From JAGOGN01 sp036652735 (GTDB lineage: Bacteria; Bacillota; Clostridia; Lachnospirales; Lachnospiraceae), in assembly GCA_036652735.1 (NCBI GenBank), contig JAVVVI010000043.1, forward strand, positions 1-13,854: 13,854 bases of DNA. The letters are read 5' to 3'. Below the pieces are notes generated by a model. It saw only the letters and a list, made by a program, of their open reading frames with translations, did not search any database and had not been told where the DNA came from. The position numbers were made by a program, and so were the translations under genes. This document shows positions 1 through 6,736 of this stretch, one piece after another (within the stretch, counting starts at the first letter, position 1; every line of letters begins with the position of its first letter).

Positions 1-1043
1 ATGATTTGTAATGCCTGCTGGCAATATTCCTCTGTCATTTTTTTTCGTGTGGTATTCAATTCCACCAATTCTGCTGCAAGTGCTGCTGCCTGCTCCCGGT
101 CTTTCGACTGTAATAACTCCAATGCACGCTTTGCCGTATCCAAACGTCCGCTGGCATTGATACAAGGTCCCAGAACGAAGCCAATATGATAGGCTGTAAT
201 TGTACCAGGTGTAAGATTACAAGCGTCTATCAGTGCCTGTAGTGCCAAATCCGGCTGCTCATTCAATCGCTTCAGTCCACATTTAACCAACACCCTGTTT
301 TCATCCACCAGATCTACTACATCCCCAACCGTTCCCATGGCTGCATAGGGCAATAAAGCCATAAGTTCCTCTGGTTCCACATGAAATCGTTCATACAGTA
401 CCTGAACAACTTTAAATGCTACTCCTGCACCGCATAGGCCTTGAAATGGATAGTTACAATCTTCCTGTTTTGGATTCACCACTGCATCGGCTCCACAACT
501 ACTGTACCTTCTGCTTCCATCTTCCTTCCACTCAAAAGGAAGATCATGATGATCGGTTACAAGTATCGTCATTCCTCCCGCTCTTCCCTGTGCAATCTCC
601 GCTGCTGCTGAAATTCCATTATCGCAGGTAATTAAGGTATCAATTCCATCTTCCAAGGCGTCCTGTATTAATTTTGCATTTAATCCATAGCCATCTGTCA
701 TACGATTTGGAATTACAGTATCTACCCTTCCTCCCACTGTACGGATTCCTCTGTACAATATGTAGGTAGACGTTACTCCATCAATATCATAATCACCGAG
801 AATTCGGATTTTCTCTCCGTTACGAATCTTTTCTTCCAAAATCTCACACGTACGGTCCACATCTTTCATAAGATGTGGGTCATACAAGGATTCTATTCCT
901 CCATTTAAAAACATCTCAATTGCTTCATCCGATATAATTTCTCGATTTCTTAGAACGCGCGCTACCACAGGATCTATATGAAATTTTTTACTAATCCTGC
1001 TAAAATCTCCTGATTTCATTGCTACATACCAGTTTTCACTCAT
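1..1043 (-). CDS. recJ: Single-stranded-DNA-specific exonuclease RecJ, 3' end cut by the window edge
   Basis: RecJ is a cytoplasmic 5'-to-3' single-strand DNA exonuclease of the DHH phosphoesterase family, used in recombinational and mismatch repair. The 347 visible residues hold the whole catalytic series: GDYDIDG at 83-89, GYGLN at 118-122, ITCDNG at 138-143, the name-giving DHH in VTDHHD at 162-167, GLCGAG at 202-207, MGTVGDVVDL at 236-245 and GPCINASGRL at 292-301. The Asp and His residues of these motifs bind the two catalytic metals in the family. Complete RecJ proteins are roughly 560-800 residues, so the C-terminal part is outside the window; nothing suggests a broken gene. The ATG at 1043 overlaps the stop of the upstream EetB-like gene by four bases (ATGA), which suggests translational coupling. 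Its AGGTG ribosome site lies inside that upstream gene. Confidence 0.97.
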   Translation of the reverse strand, partial: MSENWYVAMKSGDFSRISKKFHIDPVVARVLRNREIISDEAIEMFLNGGIESLYDPHLMKDVDRTCEILEEKIRNGEKIRILGDYDIDGVTSTYILYRGIRTVGGRVDTVIPNRMTDGYGLNAKLIQDALEDGIDTLITCDNGISAAAEIAQGRAGGMTILVTDHHDLPFEWKEDGSRRYSSCGADAVVNPKQEDCNYPFQGLCGAGVAFKVVQVLYERFHVEPEELMALLPYAAMGTVGDVVDLVDENRVLVKCGLKRLNEQPDLALQALIDACNLTPGTITAYHIGFVLGPCINASGRLDTAKRALELLQSKDREQAAALAAELVELNTTRKKMTEEYCQQALQI

Positions 1044-1534
1044 TCTTTCATCACCTGCTTCACTCTTTTTATTATAGCCGCAGCCAAAATTCCAATTACA
1101 ACACCACTAATGATTCCTGAAATTAAGAGAACCGGCAAATAAAAAACCAGGCTCCCTGTTCGTACCATAATCATTGCCATTAAGATCTGCCCTATATTAT
1201 GAAATACCCCACCAAGTACACTGACTCCTGTGGCTGACAGCTTACCTGTTTTTTTTGCCAAAACCATAATTCCAAGACTAAGTGCTCCACCGGAAAGGCT
1301 GTATAACATACTGGCCAAATTACCAAAGGTAAATCCGGTCAGGATAATTCGAACAATTGCGATGGCAGCTGTTTCCTTTAACTCCATGGTATAAAGTGCT
1401 ATCATTACCACTAAATTGGCAAGTCCCAGTTTTGCTCCCGGAAGAATAAGGTTCACGGGAATTAAGGATTCCACATAAGAAAATATAAACGCTAAGGCAA
1501 CCAACATGCCAAGATAAGCAACTTTCTTCCTCAT
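1040..1534 (-). CDS. EetB-like Gx transporter family membrane protein
   Basis: A 164-residue, almost wholly hydrophobic protein with about five membrane segments. It belongs to the family often labelled heptaprenyl diphosphate synthase component I, or Gx transporter. Visible family features are the Gly-rich PGAKLGLAN at 32-40, SGGALSLG at 81-88 and GGVFHNIGQ at 108-116, with a basic C-terminus (KRVKQVMKE). The same family contains EetB of the Listeria flavin-based extracellular electron transfer locus, where it is partnered by EetA, and an EetA-like gene lies directly upstream here. It has no features of a prenyl synthase, so the older name is probably misleading. The start at 1534 was chosen over an in-frame ATG at 1597 because AAAGGAGA lies five bases before it and the longer form would run into the upstream gene. 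Transport or electron-transfer partner roles are inferred, not shown. Confidence 0.88.
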   Translation of the reverse strand: MRKKVAYLGMLVALAFIFSYVESLIPVNLILPGAKLGLANLVVMIALYTMELKETAAIAIVRIILTGFTFGNLASMLYSLSGGALSLGIMVLAKKTGKLSATGVSVLGGVFHNIGQILMAMIMVRTGSLVFYLPVLLISGIISGVVIGILAAAIIKRVKQVMKE

Positions 1535-1539
1535 TAAAC

Positions 1540-1547
1540 TCTCCTTT
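1540..1547 (-). promoter_or_regulatory. Ribosome-binding site fixing the EetB-like start
   Basis: AAAGGAGA lies immediately after the TAG stop of the upstream gene (1548-1550) and five bases before the ATG at 1534. It decides this start over the longer in-frame one at 1597, which has no comparable site and lies inside the preceding coding region. Confidence 0.8.
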
Positions 1548-1922
1548 CTAGTGTGTGGAGCTGTCAACCTCTGCCCTGTCCGTATTAATAATTTCAACCA
1601 CTACCTTATTCGGGAGGCAAACCAGCGTCTCTCCCTTTTTGTTGATTTTTCTATGTGCAACACAGACCCCATCGGGGCAGGTGGCCTCTCTCATGTCTGC
1701 ATATCCATTTTGAATTACAAGAACATTATATCTTTTGTTTCCTGCTTTGATTTTTATGGTACAATCACGGGACAGTGGATATCTGCCATATTCGGTTCCA
1801 TCTACGGTCACCAATGCCTGTGCATTGTCTGTGCTATATCCCCCATAGAACCTAATTCCCACATAGGCCGCTGCCGATAGAAGCAAAAGAATCAGAATTA
1901 AAAGAATATCATTTTTCTTCAC
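1548..1922 (-). CDS. EetA-like NusG domain II membrane-anchored protein
   Basis: A 124-residue protein with an N-terminal membrane anchor (about residues 6-24) and a small extracytoplasmic domain of the NusG domain II family. The family signature is clear: TCPDGVCVAH at 81-90 followed by ETLVCLPNKVVVEI at 98-111, giving Cys82, Cys87 and Cys102 plus His90. The conserved cysteines suggest a redox or metal role, but that is inference. EetA of the Listeria electron-transfer locus is of this type and is encoded next to EetB, as here. The start codon is GTG at 1922, with AGAAGGAG five bases upstream. The gap to apbE is 36 nt and to the EetB-like gene 13 nt, so all three are probably cotranscribed. 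It is not the transcription factor NusG, despite the domain name. Confidence 0.88.
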   Translation of the reverse strand: MKKNDILLILILLLLSAAAYVGIRFYGGYSTDNAQALVTVDGTEYGRYPLSRDCTIKIKAGNKRYNVLVIQNGYADMREATCPDGVCVAHRKINKKGETLVCLPNKVVVEIINTDRAEVDSSTH

Positions 1923-1958
1923 AGAGTCTCCTTCTTTTCGTGTTCTATATATTTTTAG

Positions 1959-3014
1959 TTACGGTACCAGATATTTTTCAAACCCATCTGAGTATTTTAT
2001 GGTCCCATCCTTGAAGATCCACATTGCTTCCACACCCTGTTCCTGCCTTACATAAGCACTTCCTTCTTTATAACGCATTGTAAACAACGCAGTAGATAAT
2101 GCATCTGCTTCCCCTGAATCCTTCGCAATAATTGATACCGAAGCACAGTACTCCGGTGGAAACAAGGTTTCGGGATCAATTATATGACAATACCGCTTTC
2201 CATTCACTATAAAAAAACGCTGATAATCCCCGCTTGTTACTACACATTGATCTTCAATCTGCACCGTCTTTAGATAGGGTACTTCTGACTTACTGTCCGG
2301 GTTTTGTATGCCTACTTTCCATTTTTGATTGTCTGCTTTATCGCCTACAGCATAAATATTGCCCCCAACATTTATTAAAAGATGCTGCATACCAATGGTT
2401 TCTGCATATTCTGCCAGACGCTGAACTGCATACCCTTTTCCAATGCTTCCCACATCCAGCAAAAGCCCTTTCTCTTTCAAAAAAACAGTGCTTTCCTCTT
2501 CATCAATAACCACAGATTCAAGATCTGCATGTACCGACGCTTCCAATAACCGTTCTTTTTGGGGTACTGCTGCCAGTTCCGGATGTTTAAGTGCCTCTTC
2601 TCTGCTGATGTGCCATTCTTTCAACACACCACCCAGAGCAATATTTGTTTTTTGATTGGTAACTTTATACATTTTTTTACTAAACTTCAATAACTGAATC
2701 ACTTCCTCGTCCACCTTTACCGGAGCCCTTCCGGCTTGGTCATTAATGGTTTTCAGATTATTCATTCCCTCATACTCATGATATATATCATATAGCTTAT
2801 GATACCATTGAAGTTTTTCATGTAGTAGTTCTGCCTGTTTTTTAAATTGCTTTTCACTTTCTCCATAGGCCGTAAACTCCGTTACGGTATCAAATACATC
2901 TAAAAATTGTATGCTGCAGCGTTGGTTTTTTCGATCTTTTCCCTGCCAGATTACAAGTCCGGTAAGGAAAGCCACCAAGAGTAAAAGTGCAGCTGCACGG
3001 TATATTTTTTTCAT
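1959..3014 (-). CDS. apbE: FAD:protein FMN transferase (ApbE family), membrane anchored
   Basis: ApbE enzymes transfer FMN from FAD to a Thr or Ser of extracytoplasmic flavoproteins, with Mg2+. The 351-residue product has an N-terminal hydrophobic anchor (about 6-23) with no lipobox cysteine, so it is probably tethered outside the membrane. Family motifs appear in order: DVGSIGKGYA at 187-196, NVGGNIYAVG at 215-224, TSGDYQRFF at 260-268, HIIDPETLFP at 277-286 and EADALSTALF at 302-311, the last containing the Asp used for metal binding. Length is normal. Downstream lie the EetA-like and EetB-like genes, making a compact redox module. No protein with an FMN-attachment domain is visible in the window, so its substrate must be encoded elsewhere. 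The ATG at 3014 follows AGAGGGA at a short spacing. The 80-nt gap to asnS shows no convincing terminator or promoter. Confidence 0.95.
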   Translation of the reverse strand: MKKIYRAAALLLLVAFLTGLVIWQGKDRKNQRCSIQFLDVFDTVTEFTAYGESEKQFKKQAELLHEKLQWYHKLYDIYHEYEGMNNLKTINDQAGRAPVKVDEEVIQLLKFSKKMYKVTNQKTNIALGGVLKEWHISREEALKHPELAAVPQKERLLEASVHADLESVVIDEEESTVFLKEKGLLLDVGSIGKGYAVQRLAEYAETIGMQHLLINVGGNIYAVGDKADNQKWKVGIQNPDSKSEVPYLKTVQIEDQCVVTSGDYQRFFIVNGKRYCHIIDPETLFPPEYCASVSIIAKDSGEADALSTALFTMRYKEGSAYVRQEQGVEAMWIFKDGTIKYSDGFEKYLVP

Positions 3015-3094
3015 TCTTCCCTCTTAAATTCTTTCTTTATAGACAAAGAGGCATGCTCCTATTTGCACACCCCTTTTTCTATGCTTTTAATGAA

Positions 3095-4486
3095 TTACAG
3101 TTCGCAATTATTAACCGTTCTTGGAAATGGAATGACATCTCTAATATTGGACATACCTGTGAGATACATCACGCAACGTTCAAATCCAAGTCCAAAGCCC
3201 GCATGCCTGGTTGAACCATATTTTCTAAGGTCCAAATAAAATTCATAATCTTTAGGATCCAGGTTTCCTTCTTCCATTCTTCCTAAAAGCTTATCATAGT
3301 CATCTTCTCTCTGACTTCCTCCGATAATCTCTCCAATTCCCGGAACCAGACAGTCCATTGCTGCAACCGTTTTTCCATCTTCATTCAGCTTCATGTAAAA
3401 AGCCTTGATTTCTTTTGGATAATCCGTAACAAAGATTGGACGTTTATAGATTTCTTCCGTAAGGTAGCGCTCATGCTCTGTTTGTAGGTCACATCCCCAG
3501 GACACTTTATAATCAAATTTTTTATTATGTTTTTCCAGTATCTCAACTGCTTCGGTATAGGTTACCCTTCCAAATTCAGAATTCAATACATGATTGAGCC
3601 GTTCCAGTAATCCCTGATCTACAAAACTGTTAAAGAATGCCATTTCCTCCGGTGCATGATCCATTACATATCGTATTACATATTTCAGCATACTTTCTGC
3701 AACATCCATGTCATCGGTTAGATCCGCAAATGCCATCTCCGGTTCCACCATCCAGAACTCTGCTGCATGTCTGGTTGTATTGGAATTCTCTGCTCGAAAC
3801 GTAGGTCCAAAGGTATAAATATCTCGAAACGCCATTGCAAACGCCTCTCCGTTCAACTGTCCGCTTACCGTAAGATTCGTTGCTTTTCCAAAAAAATCTT
3901 CTGAGAAATCAACTTTTTCATCTTTTGTTCTGGGAATGTTCTTAAGGTCCATCGTAGTAACCTGGAACATCTCTCCTGCTCCTTCACAGTCACTTCCTGT
4001 AATCAATGGTGTGTTCACATATACAAAGTTGTGCTCCTGGAAAAACTCATGAATTGCAAACGCTATTATGGAGCGCACACGAAACACTGCCTGAAAAGCA
4101 TTTGTTCTTGGGCGAAGATGAGAGACCGTTCTTAAATATTCAAACGAATGTCTCTTCTTCTGAAGTGGATAATCCGGTGTGCTGCTTCCCTCTATTGAAA
4201 TATTGGTTGCTTGTATTTCAAATGGCTGCTGTGCCTCCGGTGTAGCAATAAGGCTTCCTTTCACAACAATTGCAGCTCCTACATTAATTTTTTCGATTTC
4301 TTCAAAATTAACCAGTTGATTGGAATAGACAATCTGTAATGTGTCAAAAAAACTACCGTCATTGACTACAATAAATCCAAAGGTCTTGGAATTACGAATG
4401 CTTTTCACCCATCCGCCAATTTCAATCTCCTGATTAATATAGGATTCCCTGTTCCTGTATAACTCTCGAATTGTTATTAATTCCAT
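3095..4486 (-). CDS. asnS: Asparagine--tRNA ligase (class II)
   Basis: This cytoplasmic enzyme charges tRNA-Asn with asparagine using ATP. The 463-residue length is normal for bacterial AsnRS. The N-terminal 100 residues are the OB-fold anticodon-binding domain (EIGGWVKSIRNSKTFGFI from about 22). The catalytic core carries TVSGQLNGEAFA from 206, class II motif 2 from FRAENSNTTRHAAEF at 230-244 to EPEM at 248-251, and motif 3 (GLGFER at 432-437, ending at FPR 454-456). The asparaginyl rather than aspartyl assignment rests on overall resemblance and the C-terminal FPRT-type ending. A very strong site (AAAGGAGGA) precedes the ATG at 4486, and the upstream foldase gene stops only 15 nt before, with its stop codon abutting this ribosome site. 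The two genes are therefore probably on one transcript. Confidence 0.97.
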   Translation of the reverse strand: MELITIRELYRNRESYINQEIEIGGWVKSIRNSKTFGFIVVNDGSFFDTLQIVYSNQLVNFEEIEKINVGAAIVVKGSLIATPEAQQPFEIQATNISIEGSSTPDYPLQKKRHSFEYLRTVSHLRPRTNAFQAVFRVRSIIAFAIHEFFQEHNFVYVNTPLITGSDCEGAGEMFQVTTMDLKNIPRTKDEKVDFSEDFFGKATNLTVSGQLNGEAFAMAFRDIYTFGPTFRAENSNTTRHAAEFWMVEPEMAFADLTDDMDVAESMLKYVIRYVMDHAPEEMAFFNSFVDQGLLERLNHVLNSEFGRVTYTEAVEILEKHNKKFDYKVSWGCDLQTEHERYLTEEIYKRPIFVTDYPKEIKAFYMKLNEDGKTVAAMDCLVPGIGEIIGGSQREDDYDKLLGRMEEGNLDPKDYEFYLDLRKYGSTRHAGFGLGFERCVMYLTGMSNIRDVIPFPRTVNNCEL

Positions 4487-4501
4487 AATTGTCTCCTCCT
4501 T

Positions 4502-5629
4502 TTATGCATACGTAATCTTTATTTTATCCAACAGCATCTGGATTACCTGATCACATTTGTAATTTCGCTCCAGATCTTCTCTCGGATAATCTTTATATAA
4601 TGCCTTTGCATCTGCATATCCATAATAGCTGATAAAAGATTTTTCATACTCCGCATATGCTTCTTTATCAACTTCTATTTGTTCCTTTTCTGCAATTGCT
4701 GAAAATACCAGTTCCTGTTTTACGCTTTCATTCATTGATGTTGCAATCTGTTCCATAAACTCTTTCTCTGTCATTTGATAATTGCTCTGTAAAAAGTCTT
4801 CGAATTTGTAACCGTAACCCTCTACCATTTTAATATATTTCTCTTTATAATCAGCAATTTTGGAATCCAGCAATCCTTCCGGCATCTTTACCTTGCATAC
4901 TTCCAGTACCGCATCCACAATTGCTTGTCTGGTATTGGAATCCTTTGTATTCTGATTGTCTTTCTCCAAGGAAGAACGTACATCTTCCAGGAATTCCTTT
5001 ACTGTATCAAATCCAAAATTCTTGTTCACATACTTGTCCGTAAATTCGTCAACCTTATAAATAACAGGTTCCATAATGCTATTAATCTTTACTTCAAATA
5101 CAACCTCTTTTCCTGCAAGTTCCTTTGACTGGTAGTCCTCCGGAAATGTAAGATTAAGGCTTATATCACTTCCCACCTTTTTCCCAATCAGACCACTTTC
5201 AAATCCATCAATAAAACTGCCGGAACCAATCTTTAAATTAAATGCCTTGTCCGTTCCGCCTTCGAAGGCTTCTCCATCAATTAATCCTTTATAATCAATA
5301 TTTACCGTATCCCCATCCTGAACATCTGTCTTACTGGTTTTCTTGTAATCCGGATACTGAGCTGCAACTTTATTGGCATAATCCTTTACTTCTTTATCCG
5401 TTATATCAGCGTAGTCCACGGTTACTTCCACATTCATATAATCTCCCAATGTTACATAATCTAAAACATTCAAGTCAGAAATGCTTACTTTTGGGGGAGC
5501 AGGGTCGTTTGCGCTTCCATCGCTGGTTGTCTCGGTTCCCTTTTCTCCTGGTATGTTTAACACCTTTGTCCCCATAATCAATCCTGTTAGAAGCACTAGA
5601 ACAACCAGTGCCATAATTATTTTTTTCAT
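4502..5629 (-). CDS. Extracytoplasmic trigger-factor/FKBP-like peptidyl-prolyl isomerase
   Basis: A 375-residue protein that combines a membrane-targeting N-terminus (hydrophobic residues 4-20, no lipobox cysteine) with an FKBP-type isomerase domain at about 105-188. That domain shows DGDTVNIDYKG from 105, the pocket Phe in GEAFEGG at 119-125, and FIDGFESGLIG at 139-149. A trigger-factor-like C-terminal helical domain follows at about 195-375. The ribosome-binding N-terminal domain of ordinary trigger factor, with its GFRxGxxP loop, is absent and replaced by the export segment plus a Gly/Ser/Thr-rich linker. The likely role is a foldase for proteins emerging outside the membrane, analogous to PrsA but built from trigger-factor parts; this is inference. 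It is the first gene of the left operon, read from the divergent promoter region at 5690-5733. The ribosome site upstream of 5629 is AGAGGAAA-like. Confidence 0.88.
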   Translation of the reverse strand: MKKIIMALVVLVLLTGLIMGTKVLNIPGEKGTETTSDGSANDPAPPKVSISDLNVLDYVTLGDYMNVEVTVDYADITDKEVKDYANKVAAQYPDYKKTSKTDVQDGDTVNIDYKGLIDGEAFEGGTDKAFNLKIGSGSFIDGFESGLIGKKVGSDISLNLTFPEDYQSKELAGKEVVFEVKINSIMEPVIYKVDEFTDKYVNKNFGFDTVKEFLEDVRSSLEKDNQNTKDSNTRQAIVDAVLEVCKVKMPEGLLDSKIADYKEKYIKMVEGYGYKFEDFLQSNYQMTEKEFMEQIATSMNESVKQELVFSAIAEKEQIEVDKEAYAEYEKSFISYYGYADAKALYKDYPREDLERNYKCDQVIQMLLDKIKITYA

Positions 5630-5689
5630 CTTATTTCCTCTCTGTCTCTTTATTCATTGGGTTTTATATTCTATGCCCTATACTGCTCT

Positions 5690-5718
5690 AGAATAACATA
5701 ATTGTTGATTTTTTACAA
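5690..5718 (-). promoter_or_regulatory. Candidate sigma-A promoter for the foldase-asnS operon
   Basis: On the minus strand, TTGTAA (5713-5718) and TATTCT (5690-5695) are 17 bp apart, with a TG one base before the -10 (extended -10). Each hexamer matches four of six consensus bases, so this is only moderate evidence. It overlaps the divergent plus-strand promoter almost completely. Confidence 0.4.
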
Positions 5719-5733
5719 GAAGAATGGTACAAT
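5705..5733 (+). promoter_or_regulatory. Candidate sigma-A promoter with extended -10 for the 5770 gene
   Basis: TTGATT (5705-5710) and TACAAT (5728-5733) are spaced by exactly 17 bp, with TG at 5725-5726 forming an extended -10. The -10 matches five of six consensus bases. The transcript would start near 5740, about 30 bases before the ATG, leaving room for the TTAGGAGG ribosome site. Confidence 0.6.
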
Positions 5734-5769
5734 ATCTGTTGTATTCAAAAAAAATTAGGAGGTTCCCAA

Positions 5770-6219
5770 ATGCCTTTAGTATGGAAAATATTATTGATTA
5801 TTGCCATTGTACTGGTTGGTGTTGTAATTGCCCTGTACATTGTTGGACGAAAAGCCGAAAAGAAGAAAAAAGAACAGGATGTTCAGATTGCAGCCGCTGC
5901 GCAGACAGTCTCCATGTTGATTATTGATAAAAAGAGGATGCGTCTAAAAGATTCCGGACTGCCTCAAGCAGTAATTGACCAGACACCGAAATATTTAAGG
6001 TGGGCAAAGGCTCCTATTGTCAAAGCCAAAGTTGGTCCTAAGATTGTCTCCCTGATTTGTGAAGAGAATATCTTCAACATGATTCCGGTTAAAAAAGAAG
6101 TAAAAGCCGTTGTCAGTGGCCTTTATATCACTGCTGTAAAGGGACTTCATGGAAGCATTGAAGCTCCAACAAAGAAGCTTGGCTGGATTGCCAGAATGCG
6201 AAAAAAAGTAGATATGTAA
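5770..6219 (+). CDS. Small single-pass membrane protein of unknown function
   Basis: I do not recognise this 149-residue protein by name. It starts with one strong membrane segment (about residues 5-25) followed by a basic, coiled-coil-like stretch (GRKAEKKKKEQ, 26-36), which by the positive-inside rule places the rest in the cytoplasm. Residues 38-75 look helical. From about 76 to 128 the sequence looks like a compact beta-rich domain (PIVKAKVGPKIVSLI at 82-96, VKAVVSGLYITAV at 111-123). It ends in a basic tail. The ribosome site TTAGGAGG is seven bases before the ATG at 5770. It is transcribed alone, divergent from the foldase-asnS operon and convergent with the DUF1934 gene, so the neighbours give no clear functional clue. 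Confidence 0.85.
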   Translation: MPLVWKILLIIAIVLVGVVIALYIVGRKAEKKKKEQDVQIAAAAQTVSMLIIDKKRMRLKDSGLPQAVIDQTPKYLRWAKAPIVKAKVGPKIVSLICEENIFNMIPVKKEVKAVVSGLYITAVKGLHGSIEAPTKKLGWIARMRKKVDM

Positions 6220-6239
6220 TCTATTCTTACAACTGCATA

Positions 6240-6299
6240 ACACTACATAAAAAGAATCCTGCATGCAGGATTCTTCGCCTTTGGCGATTACTGTAGTGT
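6240..6299. repeat. Composite inverted-repeat structure between convergent genes
   Basis: An outer pair ACACTACA (6240-6247) and TGTAGTGT (6292-6299) encloses two further hairpins: a 24-nt palindrome (6252-6275) and CGCC-TTT-GGCG (6276-6286). Together they could fold as a three-way junction. The right outer arm and the second hairpin's flank overlap the last codons and stop of the DUF1934 gene. Confidence 0.6.
6252..6275. terminator. Palindromic terminator shared by convergent genes
   Basis: A perfect 24-nt palindrome centred on 6263/6264 (arms of 12 starting AAGAATCC). Read on the minus strand it is followed by a run of five T, so it is a good intrinsic terminator for the DUF1934 end of the right-hand operon. 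Read on the plus strand the stem is followed by TTCGCC, not a T run, so termination of the 5770 gene there would be weaker. Confidence 0.75.
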
Positions 6300-6734
6300 G
6301 AAATTTTTATCTTCTCTTGATTTGATATTCAGGGAAATTACACAATCGGCCAGATGCTCATGATTTACTTCCAGTTCGTACTCCACCTTTACATCGATTG
6401 CTTTCTCTTCTTCTTTAAGTGCAATATTCTTTGCATCAATTCCAATTAATAAGGAACCAAAGGGTGTAAAATAATACGTATTATTTTTTTTGTTCTTTTC
6501 AAATATCATATGTACATTTGAGGTTCCCTTCTTTGTTACATCCAGTTTATTCTCACGGACTTTTATTATATTCTTTGTACTGCCTTCCATTCCTTCTGTA
6601 ACCTCATCATAAATTACGTAATGAACATCATTTTTTTTATAATAATCACCGGCTGTAATGATTTCAATATTCTCTACTCCGGTTTCCTGGGCAAACTGCA
6701 GTCCACTAATTGTTAATAATACTTCTTTTGTCAT
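6288..6734 (-). CDS. DUF1934 family protein
   Basis: A 148-residue soluble protein of the DUF1934 (YwiB-like) family, predicted to form a small calycin-like beta-barrel; no reaction is known to me. Family features visible are the YDE at 42-44 with Glu47 and Glu50 shortly after, the IKVRENKLDVTKKG stretch at 57-70, MIFEKNKK at 76-83 and YYFTPFGSLLIG at 87-98, with alternating beta-strand pattern throughout. It is the last gene of the right-hand operon. Its ATG is two bases after the murI stop, and its GAGGAG ribosome site lies inside the end of murI, so the two are translationally linked. A palindromic terminator lies just downstream. In Clostridia and Bacilli such genes are often found near housekeeping genes, which gives no specific function. 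Confidence 0.88.
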   Translation of the reverse strand: MTKEVLLTISGLQFAQETGVENIEIITAGDYYKKNDVHYVIYDEVTEGMEGSTKNIIKVRENKLDVTKKGTSNVHMIFEKNKKNNTYYFTPFGSLLIGIDAKNIALKEEEKAIDVKVEYELEVNHEHLADCVISLNIKSREDKNFTLQ

Positions 6735-6736
6735 AC

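Noticed and set aside
1040..1534. Heptaprenyl diphosphate synthase component I as the function
   Set aside because: The family label is old; the sequence is an integral membrane protein without prenyl synthase motifs, and context fits EetB.
1535..1597. Longer EetB-like reading starting at 1597
   Set aside because: It would overlap the end of the EetA-like gene, lacks a ribosome site and adds a polar segment before the first membrane helix; the ATG at 1534 has a strong site.
1551..1880. 109-codon plus-strand reading frame
   Set aside because: It is the antisense shadow of the EetA-like gene, without a ribosome site or recognisable features.
3015..3094. Terminator or promoter between asnS and apbE
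   Set aside because: GCATGC near 3041 has no extended pairing, and TATAAA near the apbE start has no acceptable -35 at 16-18 bp.
5739..5748. TTGTATTCAA as a second GntR operator near the 5770 promoter
   Set aside because: It differs from the perfect palindrome by one base, breaking the symmetry, and a ten-base near match is easily found by chance in AT-rich DNA.
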